A DNA stretch of 7,217 nt, taken from positions 1 through 7,217 of the forward strand of contig JAEXXS010000500.1 of NCBI GenBank assembly GCA_023451915.1, given 5' to 3'. Of the stretch, positions 1 to 5,377 are shown one piece after another (the first letter of the stretch is position 1; every line of letters begins with the position of its first letter). The notes under the pieces are model-generated. The model saw only the letters and a list, made by a program, of their open reading frames with translations. It was not told the DNA's origin and made no database searches. This stretch comes from Pseudomonadota bacterium (GTDB lineage Bacteria; Pseudomonadota; Alphaproteobacteria; Rhizobiales; Rhizobiaceae). A program made the translations under genes and the position numbers.

Positions 1-135
1 CGTTGGGCGCAGACACTGGGTTACAACGATGTGGCCAAACTCCTCGATCAGACCTTGCAGGAAGAAGGCCAGACCGACAAGGATCTCACCCAACTTGCTG
101 AAACCTCCGCCAATCGTCACGCCGAAGCTGCCTGA
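1..135 (+). CDS. DUF892 / YciE-type ferritin-like protein, C-terminal fragment
   Basis: The window opens inside a reading frame that runs to TGA at 133-135 and gives the last 44 residues of a protein. The fragment (RWAQTLGYNDVAKLL, then a helix rich in Q, E, T and D, ending NRHAEAA) matches the C-terminal helix of the DUF892 (YciE/YciF) family. These are four-helix ferritin-like proteins, usually about 160-170 aa, often found in stress regulons of alphaproteobacteria. The metal-binding helices would lie upstream and cannot be checked here. Only 5 nt separate this stop from the next gene's ATG, so the two are probably co-transcribed. The family call rests on recognising the tail only. No function beyond 'stress-associated ferritin-like' is supported. 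Confidence 0.75.
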   Translation, partial: RWAQTLGYNDVAKLLDQTLQEEGQTDKDLTQLAETSANRHAEAA

Positions 136-140
136 CTTTG

Positions 141-1226
141 ATGGATACCACCGAGAAAATCTGCGTCGTCACTCGACCTTCGGATAGTCGACATGTTGTT
201 GCCAGCGTTGAGGCCATCGCAGCGCGATTGGCAAAACTGACCGGCGCTCGTCTCGGTTCCACTGCGCAACATTTTGACGACGCAGATCGGACGTTCTTTG
301 TGCCGACTTTCTCATTGATCCGACAAAGCCACCCCGAGCTTGATGCAAATCAGTTTTGGGGTGGCTGCGTCGATCAGGAATTCATGACAACCAAACTGGC
401 GACACATCCGGCCTGGGCTGAAGAGGACGCTTTGCCGACTGGCTGGAAGCCCCAATTTGCAAGGGATCTGGAGGGTGCAGCCCTGATTGGCTTTTCGGTT
501 TTCTCATATGATCACGCCGCACGCGCGGGTGCGTTTCTCCTCGATAAGCGAAAGATTCGGTTGAAAGACCCCTATGCATCCGGCGGCAAAAAACAGAGCG
601 TTGTTCAAAACAATCACGAACTGGAGGTATTTCTTCGGTCCCTACCGGAAAGTGATTTCTCCAGAGGCATGGTGATCGAGGAAGATATTGAAAACTCATC
701 GACTTACTCGGTCGGGCAAATCAGCCTTACCGGTCTGACGATGAGCTATCTCGGTCGCCAATATAGCGCCAGTGATCGCAACGGCGAAAGCGTTTACGCG
801 GGAAGTCGGCTCTATGTTGTGCGGGGAGACTGGGAGGCGCTGCGAACGCGGCTGCGTATGCCCGTGGCCCATCGGATTATCGAAAGCGCGAGGCGCTATG
901 ATAGCGCAGCCGAACAACATTTCGGCCTCGTCGCATCTCGGAAGAACTACGACGTGCTGGTTGGTCCCGTGACCGAAGATGGCTTTTGCTGCGGCGTGCT
1001 GGAACAGTCCTGGCGGGTTGGCGGCGCCTCTCCCGCTGAAATCCTTGCGCTGGAGGCAATGACCGCAGACCATTCCGTCAGCGCGCTAAAGGTCGTTGCA
1101 CGCGAGACCTACGGCACGGCACCCCGATTCGCCGCCGATGATTTTGTTGTTTACGTGGGGGATGGCGATCAAGGCCAGCCGTTGCACAAATATGCACGAA
1201 TAGAGAAACTCTACCATGATCCGTAA
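141..1226 (+). CDS. DUF3182 family protein, ATP-grasp-like
   Basis: A 361-aa protein matching DUF3182, a family of unknown function with ATP-grasp-like features. Visible marks are TKLATHPAW near residues 84-92, a basic and glycine-rich nucleotide-binding-like stretch RLKDPYASGGKKQ at 140-152, and a hinge-like segment VIEEDIENSSTYSVGQ at 178-193, where ATP-grasp enzymes carry acidic residues contacting the adenine or ribose. No signal peptide or membrane segment is seen, so it is probably cytoplasmic. An in-frame TTG at 138 gives one more residue, but ATG at 141 is preferred. Neither has a strong Shine-Dalgarno, which fits translational coupling to the gene ending at 135. The 3' end overlaps the following hydrolase gene by 11 nt. 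A carboxylate-amine or peptide ligase activity would be an inference from the fold; substrate and product are unknown. Confidence 0.8.
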   Translation: MDTTEKICVVTRPSDSRHVVASVEAIAARLAKLTGARLGSTAQHFDDADRTFFVPTFSLIRQSHPELDANQFWGGCVDQEFMTTKLATHPAWAEEDALPTGWKPQFARDLEGAALIGFSVFSYDHAARAGAFLLDKRKIRLKDPYASGGKKQSVVQNNHELEVFLRSLPESDFSRGMVIEEDIENSSTYSVGQISLTGLTMSYLGRQYSASDRNGESVYAGSRLYVVRGDWEALRTRLRMPVAHRIIESARRYDSAAEQHFGLVASRKNYDVLVGPVTEDGFCCGVLEQSWRVGGASPAEILALEAMTADHSVSALKVVARETYGTAPRFAADDFVVYVGDGDQGQPLHKYARIEKLYHDP

Positions 1227-1944
1227 TTCTACCACCGTTGATGTAGGCCAGGTCCAGCTGGATGCCACCGTCATCTCACCGGACACAACTATTCCAGGCG
1301 TTTTGTTTCTCCATGGCTGGGCTGGTAACCAGGAACGCGACATTGAGCGGGCGAAATCAATTTCCGAGCTCGGTTGCGTGTGCCTGACATTCGACATGCG
1401 CGGCCACGGACACACGATCACCAGCAATAACACCGTCACACGCGGAGAAAATCTGGACGATGTTATTGCCGCCTATGACCGGCTGGCCAGCCTGAAGATT
1501 GTCGAAGAGGGATCAATTGTCGTCGTTGGCAGCAGCTATGGGGGCTATCTGGCAACGCTGTTGACAGAATTCCGTCCCGTCAGATGGCTGGCGCTTAGAG
1601 CCCCTGCCCTTTATCGCGACAGTTACTGGCAATTGCCAAAGGCGCAACTCGATAGGGTTGATCTCCAGACATATCGTTCAGCCTTGATCGGAGCGGAGGA
1701 CAATCGTGCCCTCCGTCTGGCCCGAGAATTTCGTGGCGATGTGCTGCTCGTGGAATCTGAATATGATACAATCGTCCCTCATCCCACGATTGCCAGTTAC
1801 CAAAGCGCTTTCATCCATTCACACTCACTCACCTTGCGTATGTTGGGCGGAGCAGATCACGCGCTTGAGGATACTATTCATCAGCAAGCCTATAATCATC
1901 TTCTGACACGCTGGATCAGGGAAATGGTTCTCGGCGCGCGTTAG
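1216..1944 (+). CDS. alpha/beta hydrolase (serine hydrolase, dienelactone hydrolase/peptidase-like)
   Basis: A 242-aa protein with the alpha/beta-hydrolase signature in order: oxyanion-hole HGW at 33-35, FDMRGHG at 59-65, nucleophile elbow GSSYGG at 105-110 (catalytic Ser107), acidic residue Asp184 in ESEYDTIVP, and catalytic His215 in GADHAL. The triad therefore looks complete and the length is normal for a minimal hydrolase without a large cap domain. There is no signal peptide, so a cytoplasmic location is likely. The start ATG at 1216 lies inside the preceding DUF3182 gene (11-nt overlap, different frame), which suggests translational coupling and a shared pathway. The substrate cannot be read from sequence. 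The DUF3182 plus hydrolase pair could make and break, or modify, one small ester or amide compound, but that is inference. Confidence 0.85.
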   Translation: MIRNSTTVDVGQVQLDATVISPDTTIPGVLFLHGWAGNQERDIERAKSISELGCVCLTFDMRGHGHTITSNNTVTRGENLDDVIAAYDRLASLKIVEEGSIVVVGSSYGGYLATLLTEFRPVRWLALRAPALYRDSYWQLPKAQLDRVDLQTYRSALIGAEDNRALRLAREFRGDVLLVESEYDTIVPHPTIASYQSAFIHSHSLTLRMLGGADHALEDTIHQQAYNHLLTRWIREMVLGAR

Positions 1945-2028
1945 AGTGAGCCATGGATCAGATTGTGCCCTAAGTAGAAGAGCTTAGCGCCGTCTCTCAT
2001 GTTTCATTGGATCAAGGCGCATAGTGAT

Positions 2029-2054
2029 GGAACATCAAGCCGTCTCGTTGGTTA
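2029..2054 (+). promoter_or_regulatory. EcfG-type general stress promoter P1
   Basis: GGAAC at 2029-2033, a 17-nt spacer, then GTTAGG starting at 2051. This matches the EcfG/RpoE2 promoter class of alphaproteobacteria (GGAAC, about 16-18 nt, GTT). It lies in the 141-nt gap between the hydrolase and the PepSY-like gene. A start of transcription about 7 nt past the -10 box would leave a leader of roughly 25 nt before ATG 2086. It would drive the four-gene run 2086-3890. Confidence 0.8.
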
Positions 2055-2085
2055 GGCTATCTCTCACCATGAAGGGACGAGTTCC

Positions 2086-2403
2086 ATGAGACGCACAATC
2101 AAACATCCGATAGCTGTTGTTTTCGTTCTATTTGCTACTAGTGCATTGGCCCAAACAGCACCTTCCGATGAGCCGAAGACCCCTGCTATCGCGACGCCTG
2201 GCGAGACCAATCCAAACGCGCCAGTTCCCGGCAAAAATAGCTTTACCGAAGATCAGGCAAAAAAGCGTCTGTCCGATGCGGGTTATACCAATATCATGAA
2301 CCTCAAACTTGGCGAAGACGGCATCTGGCGCGCCGACGCGGCGCGTGATGGACAACCCTTTAAGGTCCAGCTGGATTTTCAGGGCAATGTAACCACAAAA
2401 TAG
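2086..2403 (+). CDS. secreted PepSY-like small protein
   Basis: A 105-aa protein with a clear Sec signal peptide: basic N-terminus MRRTIKH, hydrophobic core 8-21, and a likely cut after SALA at residue 22 before QTA. A proline/threonine-rich linker (about 23-50) follows. A compact C-terminal domain at about 51-105 (FTEDQAKKRLSDAGY ... GIWRADAARDGQPFKVQLDFQGNV) has the helix-then-beta-hairpin look of PepSY-type domains. The mature protein is thus expected in the periplasm. GAAGGGA at 2071-2077 is a good ribosome binding site, 8 nt before the ATG. It is the first gene after stress promoter P1 and is followed 33 nt later by the YflT-like gene. The molecular role is unknown. The PepSY assignment is by pattern and is less certain than the signal peptide. 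Confidence 0.8.
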   Translation: MRRTIKHPIAVVFVLFATSALAQTAPSDEPKTPAIATPGETNPNAPVPGKNSFTEDQAKKRLSDAGYTNIMNLKLGEDGIWRADAARDGQPFKVQLDFQGNVTTK

Positions 2404-2436
2404 AAACTCAGCCCAAAAGAAATGAAGGAGACGACA

Positions 2437-3042
2437 ATGGTACATGTAACCGGTCTGTTCGACAATCATGATGAAGCGCTCGACGCTGTCCGGGCGCTGG
2501 AAGAAGCGGGTGTTTCAGCCGATGATATTAGTTTGATATCCAACAATACCAACGGACAATATGTCGATGATGCCGTCCGGGAAGATCAGTCCACAATTAC
2601 TGGTGTGGAAACCGGCGCTGGCGTCGGGGCTTTGGCGGGCGGCGGGGCGGGGCTGTTGACGGGACTGGGCCTGCTTGCAATTCCCGGTGTTGGACCGGTC
2701 GTAGCTGGTGGTTGGCTTACCGCCACTCTGGTGGGACTGGTGGGTGGTGCTGCCGCTGGCGGTGTCGCAGGTGGTATCGTGGGTGCGCTTGTGGAAAGCG
2801 GCATCCCGGAAGAAGAGGCTGAGGCCTATTCAGAGGCAACCCGTCGAGGCAGTACTTTAGTTGTCGTTCGCTGCGACGAAGAGGAACGGCAGAAAGTGGA
2901 AGCGATTTTCGACGAGTGGGCTCGCGTGGACATCAGGCAAAGGCGCAATGCCTATATTGATGAAGGCTGGGAACGGTTCAATGCTACGGGGACGCCATAC
3001 ACCTCTGATCAGATCGAACAGGAACGCCGCCGATGGATATAG
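2437..3042 (+). CDS. YflT/GS17M-like general stress protein with glycine-zipper membrane segment
   Basis: A 201-aa protein. Residues 1-36 (VTGLFDNHDEALDAVRALEEAGVSADDISLIS) resemble the N-terminal domain of general stress protein 17M/YflT. Residues about 60-120 are a long glycine/alanine/valine-rich stretch with many GxxxG steps, typical of glycine-zipper membrane-inserting segments. A hydrophilic, charged domain follows (about 122-201), ending in ERRRWI. ATG at 2437 is chosen over an in-frame ATG at 2422 because AAGGAG at 2425-2430 lies 6 nt before 2437 and would otherwise be inside the gene. It sits second in the P1 operon, 21 nt before the next gene. A role in envelope stress is inferred from family and promoter; no enzymatic motif is visible. 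Confidence 0.85.
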   Translation: MVHVTGLFDNHDEALDAVRALEEAGVSADDISLISNNTNGQYVDDAVREDQSTITGVETGAGVGALAGGGAGLLTGLGLLAIPGVGPVVAGGWLTATLVGLVGGAAAGGVAGGIVGALVESGIPEEEAEAYSEATRRGSTLVVVRCDEEERQKVEAIFDEWARVDIRQRRNAYIDEGWERFNATGTPYTSDQIEQERRRWI

Positions 3043-3063
3043 ATCAGGAGTGGAGCACCCATT

Positions 3064-3279
3064 ATGAAGGAGGTTACTCCCAAAGACACCCGGCAGGGCC
3101 CGAAGGGACGCCGTATACTGCTGATACTTGTCGTCAGTCTATTACTGGCACTCATTGTCTGGGCGGCTGTCGGATTCTACGGACAGATGAGTCCCGGCAG
3201 GGGCTTCATGGATGACAACAGCAAGCCACCCGCCTCCACAGAATCGAAGCCCCCGGCTTCGGCAACGGGCGCGCAATGA
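3064..3279 (+). CDS. small single-pass membrane protein, unknown function
   Basis: A 71-aa protein that I cannot assign to a named family. It has a basic N-terminus (MKEVTPKDTRQGPKGRR), one strong hydrophobic helix at about 18-40 (ILLILVVSLLLALIVWAAVGFYG), and a proline/serine-rich hydrophilic tail with a KPPAST/KPPASA repeat. The positive-inside rule predicts the N-terminus in the cytoplasm and the tail in the periplasm; an uncleaved anchor is likelier than a secreted form because no clear cleavage site follows. A ribosome binding site GGAG at 3052-3055 lies 8 nt before the ATG. The stop codon overlaps the UdgX start in an ATGA arrangement, so the two are translationally coupled. It belongs to the P1 operon. 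Confidence 0.75.
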   Translation: MKEVTPKDTRQGPKGRRILLILVVSLLLALIVWAAVGFYGQMSPGRGFMDDNSKPPASTESKPPASATGAQ

Positions 3280-3890
3280 TACAACCCTCAGAAAAAATCA
3301 CGGAGGCCTCCCTGGCCTCCGTTAGGCAAGAGGCACGAGGCTGTAGGCGCTGCGAGTTATACAAAAACGCAACGCAAACTGTCTTTGGCGAAGGGCCGGT
3401 TGGCGCCCGTGTCGTATTCGTTGCCGAACAGCCTGGTGACAAGGAGGATCAGGCGGGCCATCCCTTAATCGGCCCGGCAGGGCAGATGTTTGAACGCTGT
3501 CTGGCGGAAGCCGGGCTTCACCGCGACCGTTGCTACATCACCAATGCGGTCAAACATTTCCGCCATATTCAGCGAGGCAAGCGAAGGCTGCATCAGCGCC
3601 CCTCGACAAGCCATGTCCAAGCCTGCCGCTCGTGGCTCGATCAGGAGATCGAACTGGTCCAGCCGGAACTCATCGTTGCCTTGGGAGCAACGGCCGCACA
3701 ATCCTTATTGGGCAAGACGGTCCGTATTTCGGACGTACGAGGTCGGTTGCTCGCTTATGGCGACCACACACAATTGCTGATCACCATCCATCCCTCCTAC
3801 TTACTTCGGTTACGAAACCGGCCGGAATTCAAGAAAGAACGCGCTGTCTTCCTCAAGGAACTGGCGCTGGCTGTCGATTTCGCGCGTTGA
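3276..3890 (+). CDS. udgX: UdgX-type uracil-DNA glycosylase (iron-sulfur, covalent uracil-DNA binder)
   Basis: A 204-aa protein of the family 4/UdgX branch of the uracil-DNA glycosylase superfamily. The motif 1 region is VAEQPGDKED (49-58), with HPLIGPAGQMF at 62-72. The UdgX-specific insertion loop GKRRLH is at 101-106, where His106 corresponds to the His of mycobacterial UdgX (KRRIH) that forms a covalent bond with the abasic site after uracil removal. Motif 3, HPSYLLR, is at 172-178. Likely [4Fe-4S] ligands are Cys23, Cys26 and Cys117. The usual family 4 third-Cys position (VKC) is VKH here, so His94, or the nearby Cys86, may complete the set. The gene starts in an ATGA overlap with the membrane-protein gene and is last in the P1 operon, implying stress induction. 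Family 4 Udg without trapping activity is the alternative, but the KRRLH loop argues strongly for UdgX. Confidence 0.92.
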   Translation: MIQPSEKITEASLASVRQEARGCRRCELYKNATQTVFGEGPVGARVVFVAEQPGDKEDQAGHPLIGPAGQMFERCLAEAGLHRDRCYITNAVKHFRHIQRGKRRLHQRPSTSHVQACRSWLDQEIELVQPELIVALGATAAQSLLGKTVRISDVRGRLLAYGDHTQLLITIHPSYLLRLRNRPEFKKERAVFLKELALAVDFAR

Positions 3891-3935
3891 TCCAATCGCC
3901 CAGGCCAAACGTGAAGTTTGTTACAATTATAGGAC

Positions 3936-3961
3936 GGAACCTAGGCACGCTGGTGGTGTTA
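3936..3961 (+). promoter_or_regulatory. EcfG-type general stress promoter P2
   Basis: GGAAC at 3936-3940, a 17-nt spacer, then GTTAGG from 3958. The spacing is the same as in P1, and the eight bases from the -10 onward (GTTAGGCT) are identical to P1. It lies in the 131-nt gap after udgX and points at the KGG gene, with a predicted leader of about 55 nt. Confidence 0.82.
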
Positions 3962-4021
3962 GGCTCATGTCACGCGCGACATAGTAACCTTGGAAACTTG
4001 AAACCCCGGAAGGAAAGTAAA

Positions 4022-4210
4022 ATGGCCCAGAGTCATACGCCAAGCCATAACCAGGGCGGCACACACGAACAGCATGTAAAGGCTGGCCAGCAAAGCCACA
4101 AGAATGAGGGCAAGCAGGCGAGCGGTGGCAATAACCAGCAGTCTTCTTCACGCGGCGGATCGCATGAGCAGCATGTGAAGGCCGGGCAGCAAAGCCATAA
4201 GAACTCGTGA
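4022..4210 (+). CDS. KGG (con-10-like) hydrophilic stress protein, two 17-aa repeats
   Basis: A 62-aa, very hydrophilic protein rich in Gly, Gln, His, Ser and Lys, with no hydrophobic core, consistent with an intrinsically disordered protectant. It contains two near-identical units, GGTHEQHVKAGQQSHKN (12-28) and GGSHEQHVKAGQQSHKN (45-61), 16 of 17 residues the same. This is the pattern of the KGG/con-10 stress repeat, although the usual GG(K/S)xxxxxxxG consensus is modified to a His-rich form. GGAAGGAAA at 4008-4016 is a strong ribosome binding site before ATG 4022. The frame is open further upstream, but that extension has no start context. It is preceded by stress promoter P2 and followed 66 nt later by the sigma-factor gene. 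A protective role in desiccation or osmotic stress is inferred from the family. Confidence 0.85.
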   Translation: MAQSHTPSHNQGGTHEQHVKAGQQSHKNEGKQASGGNNQQSSSRGGSHEQHVKAGQQSHKNS

Positions 4211-4220
4211 CTAAAAAGGT

Positions 4221-4236
4221 GGCGGCATAAGCCGCC
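4221..4236 (+). terminator. hairpin after the KGG gene, possible weak terminator
   Basis: GGCGGC (4221-4226), loop ATAA, GCCGCC (4231-4236): a perfect 6-bp GC stem 10 nt after the KGG stop. No T-run follows (CCATCCTC), so an intrinsic terminator would be weak. Read-through into the sigma gene, or mRNA 3'-end stabilisation, is possible. Confidence 0.4.
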
Positions 4237-4247
4237 CCATCCTCAAA

Positions 4248-4263
4248 CCGAACCGTGGTTCGG
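4248..4263 (+). promoter_or_regulatory. inverted repeat overlapping the sigma-gene ribosome binding site
   Basis: CCGAACC (4248-4254), GT, GGTTCGG (4257-4263): perfect 7-nt arms. The right arm runs into the Shine-Dalgarno GGAAAGG (4262-4268) of the gene starting at 4277. It could be an operator for a dimeric repressor or an RNA hairpin limiting translation. No regulator is identified. Confidence 0.45.
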
Positions 4264-4276
4264 AAAGGTCAGACTG

Positions 4277-4777
4277 ATGTCTTGCCCCCTTCATTCCGAC
4301 TACACATTGGAACCAGATGAACTTGTTGAGATGATCCCCGCTTTGCGCGCATTTGCACGCACTTTTTATAGCCAACGGGAAGATGCGGAAGATCTCGTTC
4401 AGGAAACACTTGTTAAAGCGTTGGCAAATCGAGAAAAATACGTTCCATATTCTCCACTCAAATCCTGGCTTTTCACCATCATGCGCAATACCTTTTGCAC
4501 CCGTATCCGCCTGCAAAAGAGAGAAGCGCCCGGTGTTGCTGAATGTATCTCACCAACCGCAAGCGTCGATGCTTCTCAGGAATATACGCTGGAAGCGCAT
4601 GATGTGCAGATTGCACTTGCAACCTTGCCACATAAATATCGTCGCGTGCTTTCGCTCGTCGTGCTGGAAGGCAAAAGCTACGAGCGAACCGCCGAGTTGT
4701 GCGATTGTTCGATTGGTACGGTGAAGAGCCGTCTGCATCGCGCCCGCCATAAGTTGCACGATATCGTCGACGGCTGA
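4277..4777 (+). CDS. ECF sigma factor, EcfG/RpoE2-like (ECF15 type)
   Basis: A 166-aa sigma-70 family protein with only regions 2 and 4. Region 2 is at about 16-80: IPALRAFARTF (20-30), DAEDLVQETLVKAL (36-49) and LKSWLFTIMRNTF (61-73). Region 4 is at about 112-164: ALATLPHKYRRVLSLVVLEGKSY, then a helix-turn-helix ending SIGTVKSRLHRARHKL (145-160). The IPALRAFARTF and LFTIMRNTF blocks closely resemble EcfG, the alphaproteobacterial general stress sigma factor, which recognises GGAAC...GTT promoters. Four such promoters lie in this window. GGAAAGG at 4262-4268 is the ribosome binding site. No GGAAC box lies in the 66 nt upstream, so expression may come by read-through from P2 or from an unrecognised promoter. 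EcfG is normally held by anti-sigma NepR and released by PhyR; neither is encoded here, so this may be a secondary paralogue. Confidence 0.9.
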   Translation: MSCPLHSDYTLEPDELVEMIPALRAFARTFYSQREDAEDLVQETLVKALANREKYVPYSPLKSWLFTIMRNTFCTRIRLQKREAPGVAECISPTASVDASQEYTLEAHDVQIALATLPHKYRRVLSLVVLEGKSYERTAELCDCSIGTVKSRLHRARHKLHDIVDG

Positions 4778-4854
4778 TGGCTCTGGACTTACCTAATCAT
4801 CAGCATGTCGAGCAAAGCGTAAAACCATCGCCCGATGTCTTGCGTTTTGCATTC

Positions 4855-4880
4855 GGACATGACTAACTAACTACTTGTTA
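4855..4880 (+). promoter_or_regulatory. degenerate stress-promoter-like site P5
   Basis: GGACA at 4855-4859, 17 nt, then GTTA at 4877-4880. The -10 and spacer match P1-P4, but the -35 has the last two bases swapped (GGACA for GGAAC). If used, transcription would start after ATG 4880, which favours ATG 4904 for the receiver gene. Weak evidence. Confidence 0.3.
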
Positions 4881-4903
4881 TGATAGATGTAAATGATAGG
4901 GCC

Positions 4904-5272
4904 ATGTATTCATTTTCGGGCAAGCGCATACTCGTTTTCGAAGATAGTTTTCTTCTTTCGGAGGAAACCGGGCGAAAACTTGGTGCCATTGGTGCAGTCA
5001 TTCTTGGCCCCGTCAACACGACAGAGCAAGCGCTCAATTTTCTCCAGAACGAAGAAGTCGATGCCGCCATACTTGACGTAGCGCTTGAGCCATCAACTGT
5101 GCTACCGCTCGTCGATGCACTAGAAACGCGTGCAACGCCGTTTATTTTCGCCCTGTCCATGAATCCGGCGACTGATACTAAGGGCTTCACCGGCTTCGTG
5201 CTGAGCAATCGTGACAATGATCTGTCGGTCATTGCCGAAGCCCTGTTCCGGCGTCGCGCTCTGGAACAATAG
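4904..5272 (+). CDS. stand-alone receiver-domain protein with altered switch residues
   Basis: A 122-aa protein made of one CheY-like receiver domain: RILVFEDSFLL (8-18) supplies the acidic pair Glu13/Asp14, and AAILDVAL (54-61) holds the expected phospho-acceptor Asp58. The sequence around PFIFALSMN (79-87) aligns with the PF(V/I)FATGY segment of PhyR-like/FATGUY receivers, but the conserved Thr is Leu84. The position of the conserved Lys-Pro after beta-5 reads Ser-Asn (GFVLSN, 97-102). Phosphorylation may be possible while normal switching is doubtful. No output domain is present. ATG 4904, preceded by AGGG at 4898-4901, is preferred over the in-frame ATG 4880 (8 residues longer), which has no ribosome binding site. 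It lies 126 nt after the sigma gene, same strand, which suggests a role in sigma control; this is inference. Confidence 0.8.
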   Translation: MYSFSGKRILVFEDSFLLSEETGRKLGAIGAVILGPVNTTEQALNFLQNEEVDAAILDVALEPSTVLPLVDALETRATPFIFALSMNPATDTKGFTGFVLSNRDNDLSVIAEALFRRRALEQ

Positions 5273-5311
5273 CCGGGGACGCGCGCCGCCCATATTCTAT
5301 ACTGCATAATG

Positions 5312-5337
5312 GGAACACGGGAGGATTCCCGTGGTTA
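5312..5337 (+). promoter_or_regulatory. EcfG-type general stress promoter P3 with spacer dyad
   Basis: GGAAC at 5312-5316, 17 nt, then GTTAGA from 5334. It drives the SDR gene at 5378, with a leader of about 35 nt. The spacer is almost entirely filled by an inverted repeat, CACGGGA (5316-5322), GGAT, TCCCGTG (5327-5333), which the other three promoters lack. Confidence 0.82.
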
Positions 5338-5377
5338 GATCCGAAGCAATGATAATGCTGAGGAAGGACCACCCGTT

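Noticed and set aside
1970..1987. CTAAG...CTTAG inverted repeat after the hydrolase gene, as a terminator
   Set aside because: Only 5-bp AT-rich arms, an 8-nt loop and no T-run; too weak to call.
2586..2804. Proline/alanine-rich reverse-strand open frame opposite the YflT-like gene
   Set aside because: It is the antisense of the glycine-zipper stretch, with low complexity and no start context; the forward frame has a ribosome binding site and family match.
3906..3920. CAAAC-GTGAA-GTTTG hairpin after udgX, as a terminator
   Set aside because: Stem of 5 weak pairs followed by TTACAATTAT, not a T-run; may be chance.
3530..4021. Upstream in-frame extension of the KGG gene into udgX
   Set aside because: It overlaps udgX in another frame and crosses the P2 promoter; the well-placed ribosome binding site at 4008-4016 marks ATG 4022 as the start.
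4211..4276. A hidden nepR anti-sigma gene before the sigma factor
   Set aside because: The gap is 66 nt and consists of hairpins and the ribosome binding site; no NepR-like peptide fits. The 4778-4903 gap also holds none.
4821..4848. AAAAC/GTTTT and CATCG/CGATG nested inverted repeats between sigma and receiver genes
   Set aside because: Arms interrupted by a 6-nt bulge and the inner loop is only 2 nt; no T-run, so no solid terminator or operator call.
5263..5267. GGAAC at the end of the receiver gene as another stress -35 box
   Set aside because: No GTT at a 16-18 nt spacing downstream. Other coding-region GGAAC sites also lack it.
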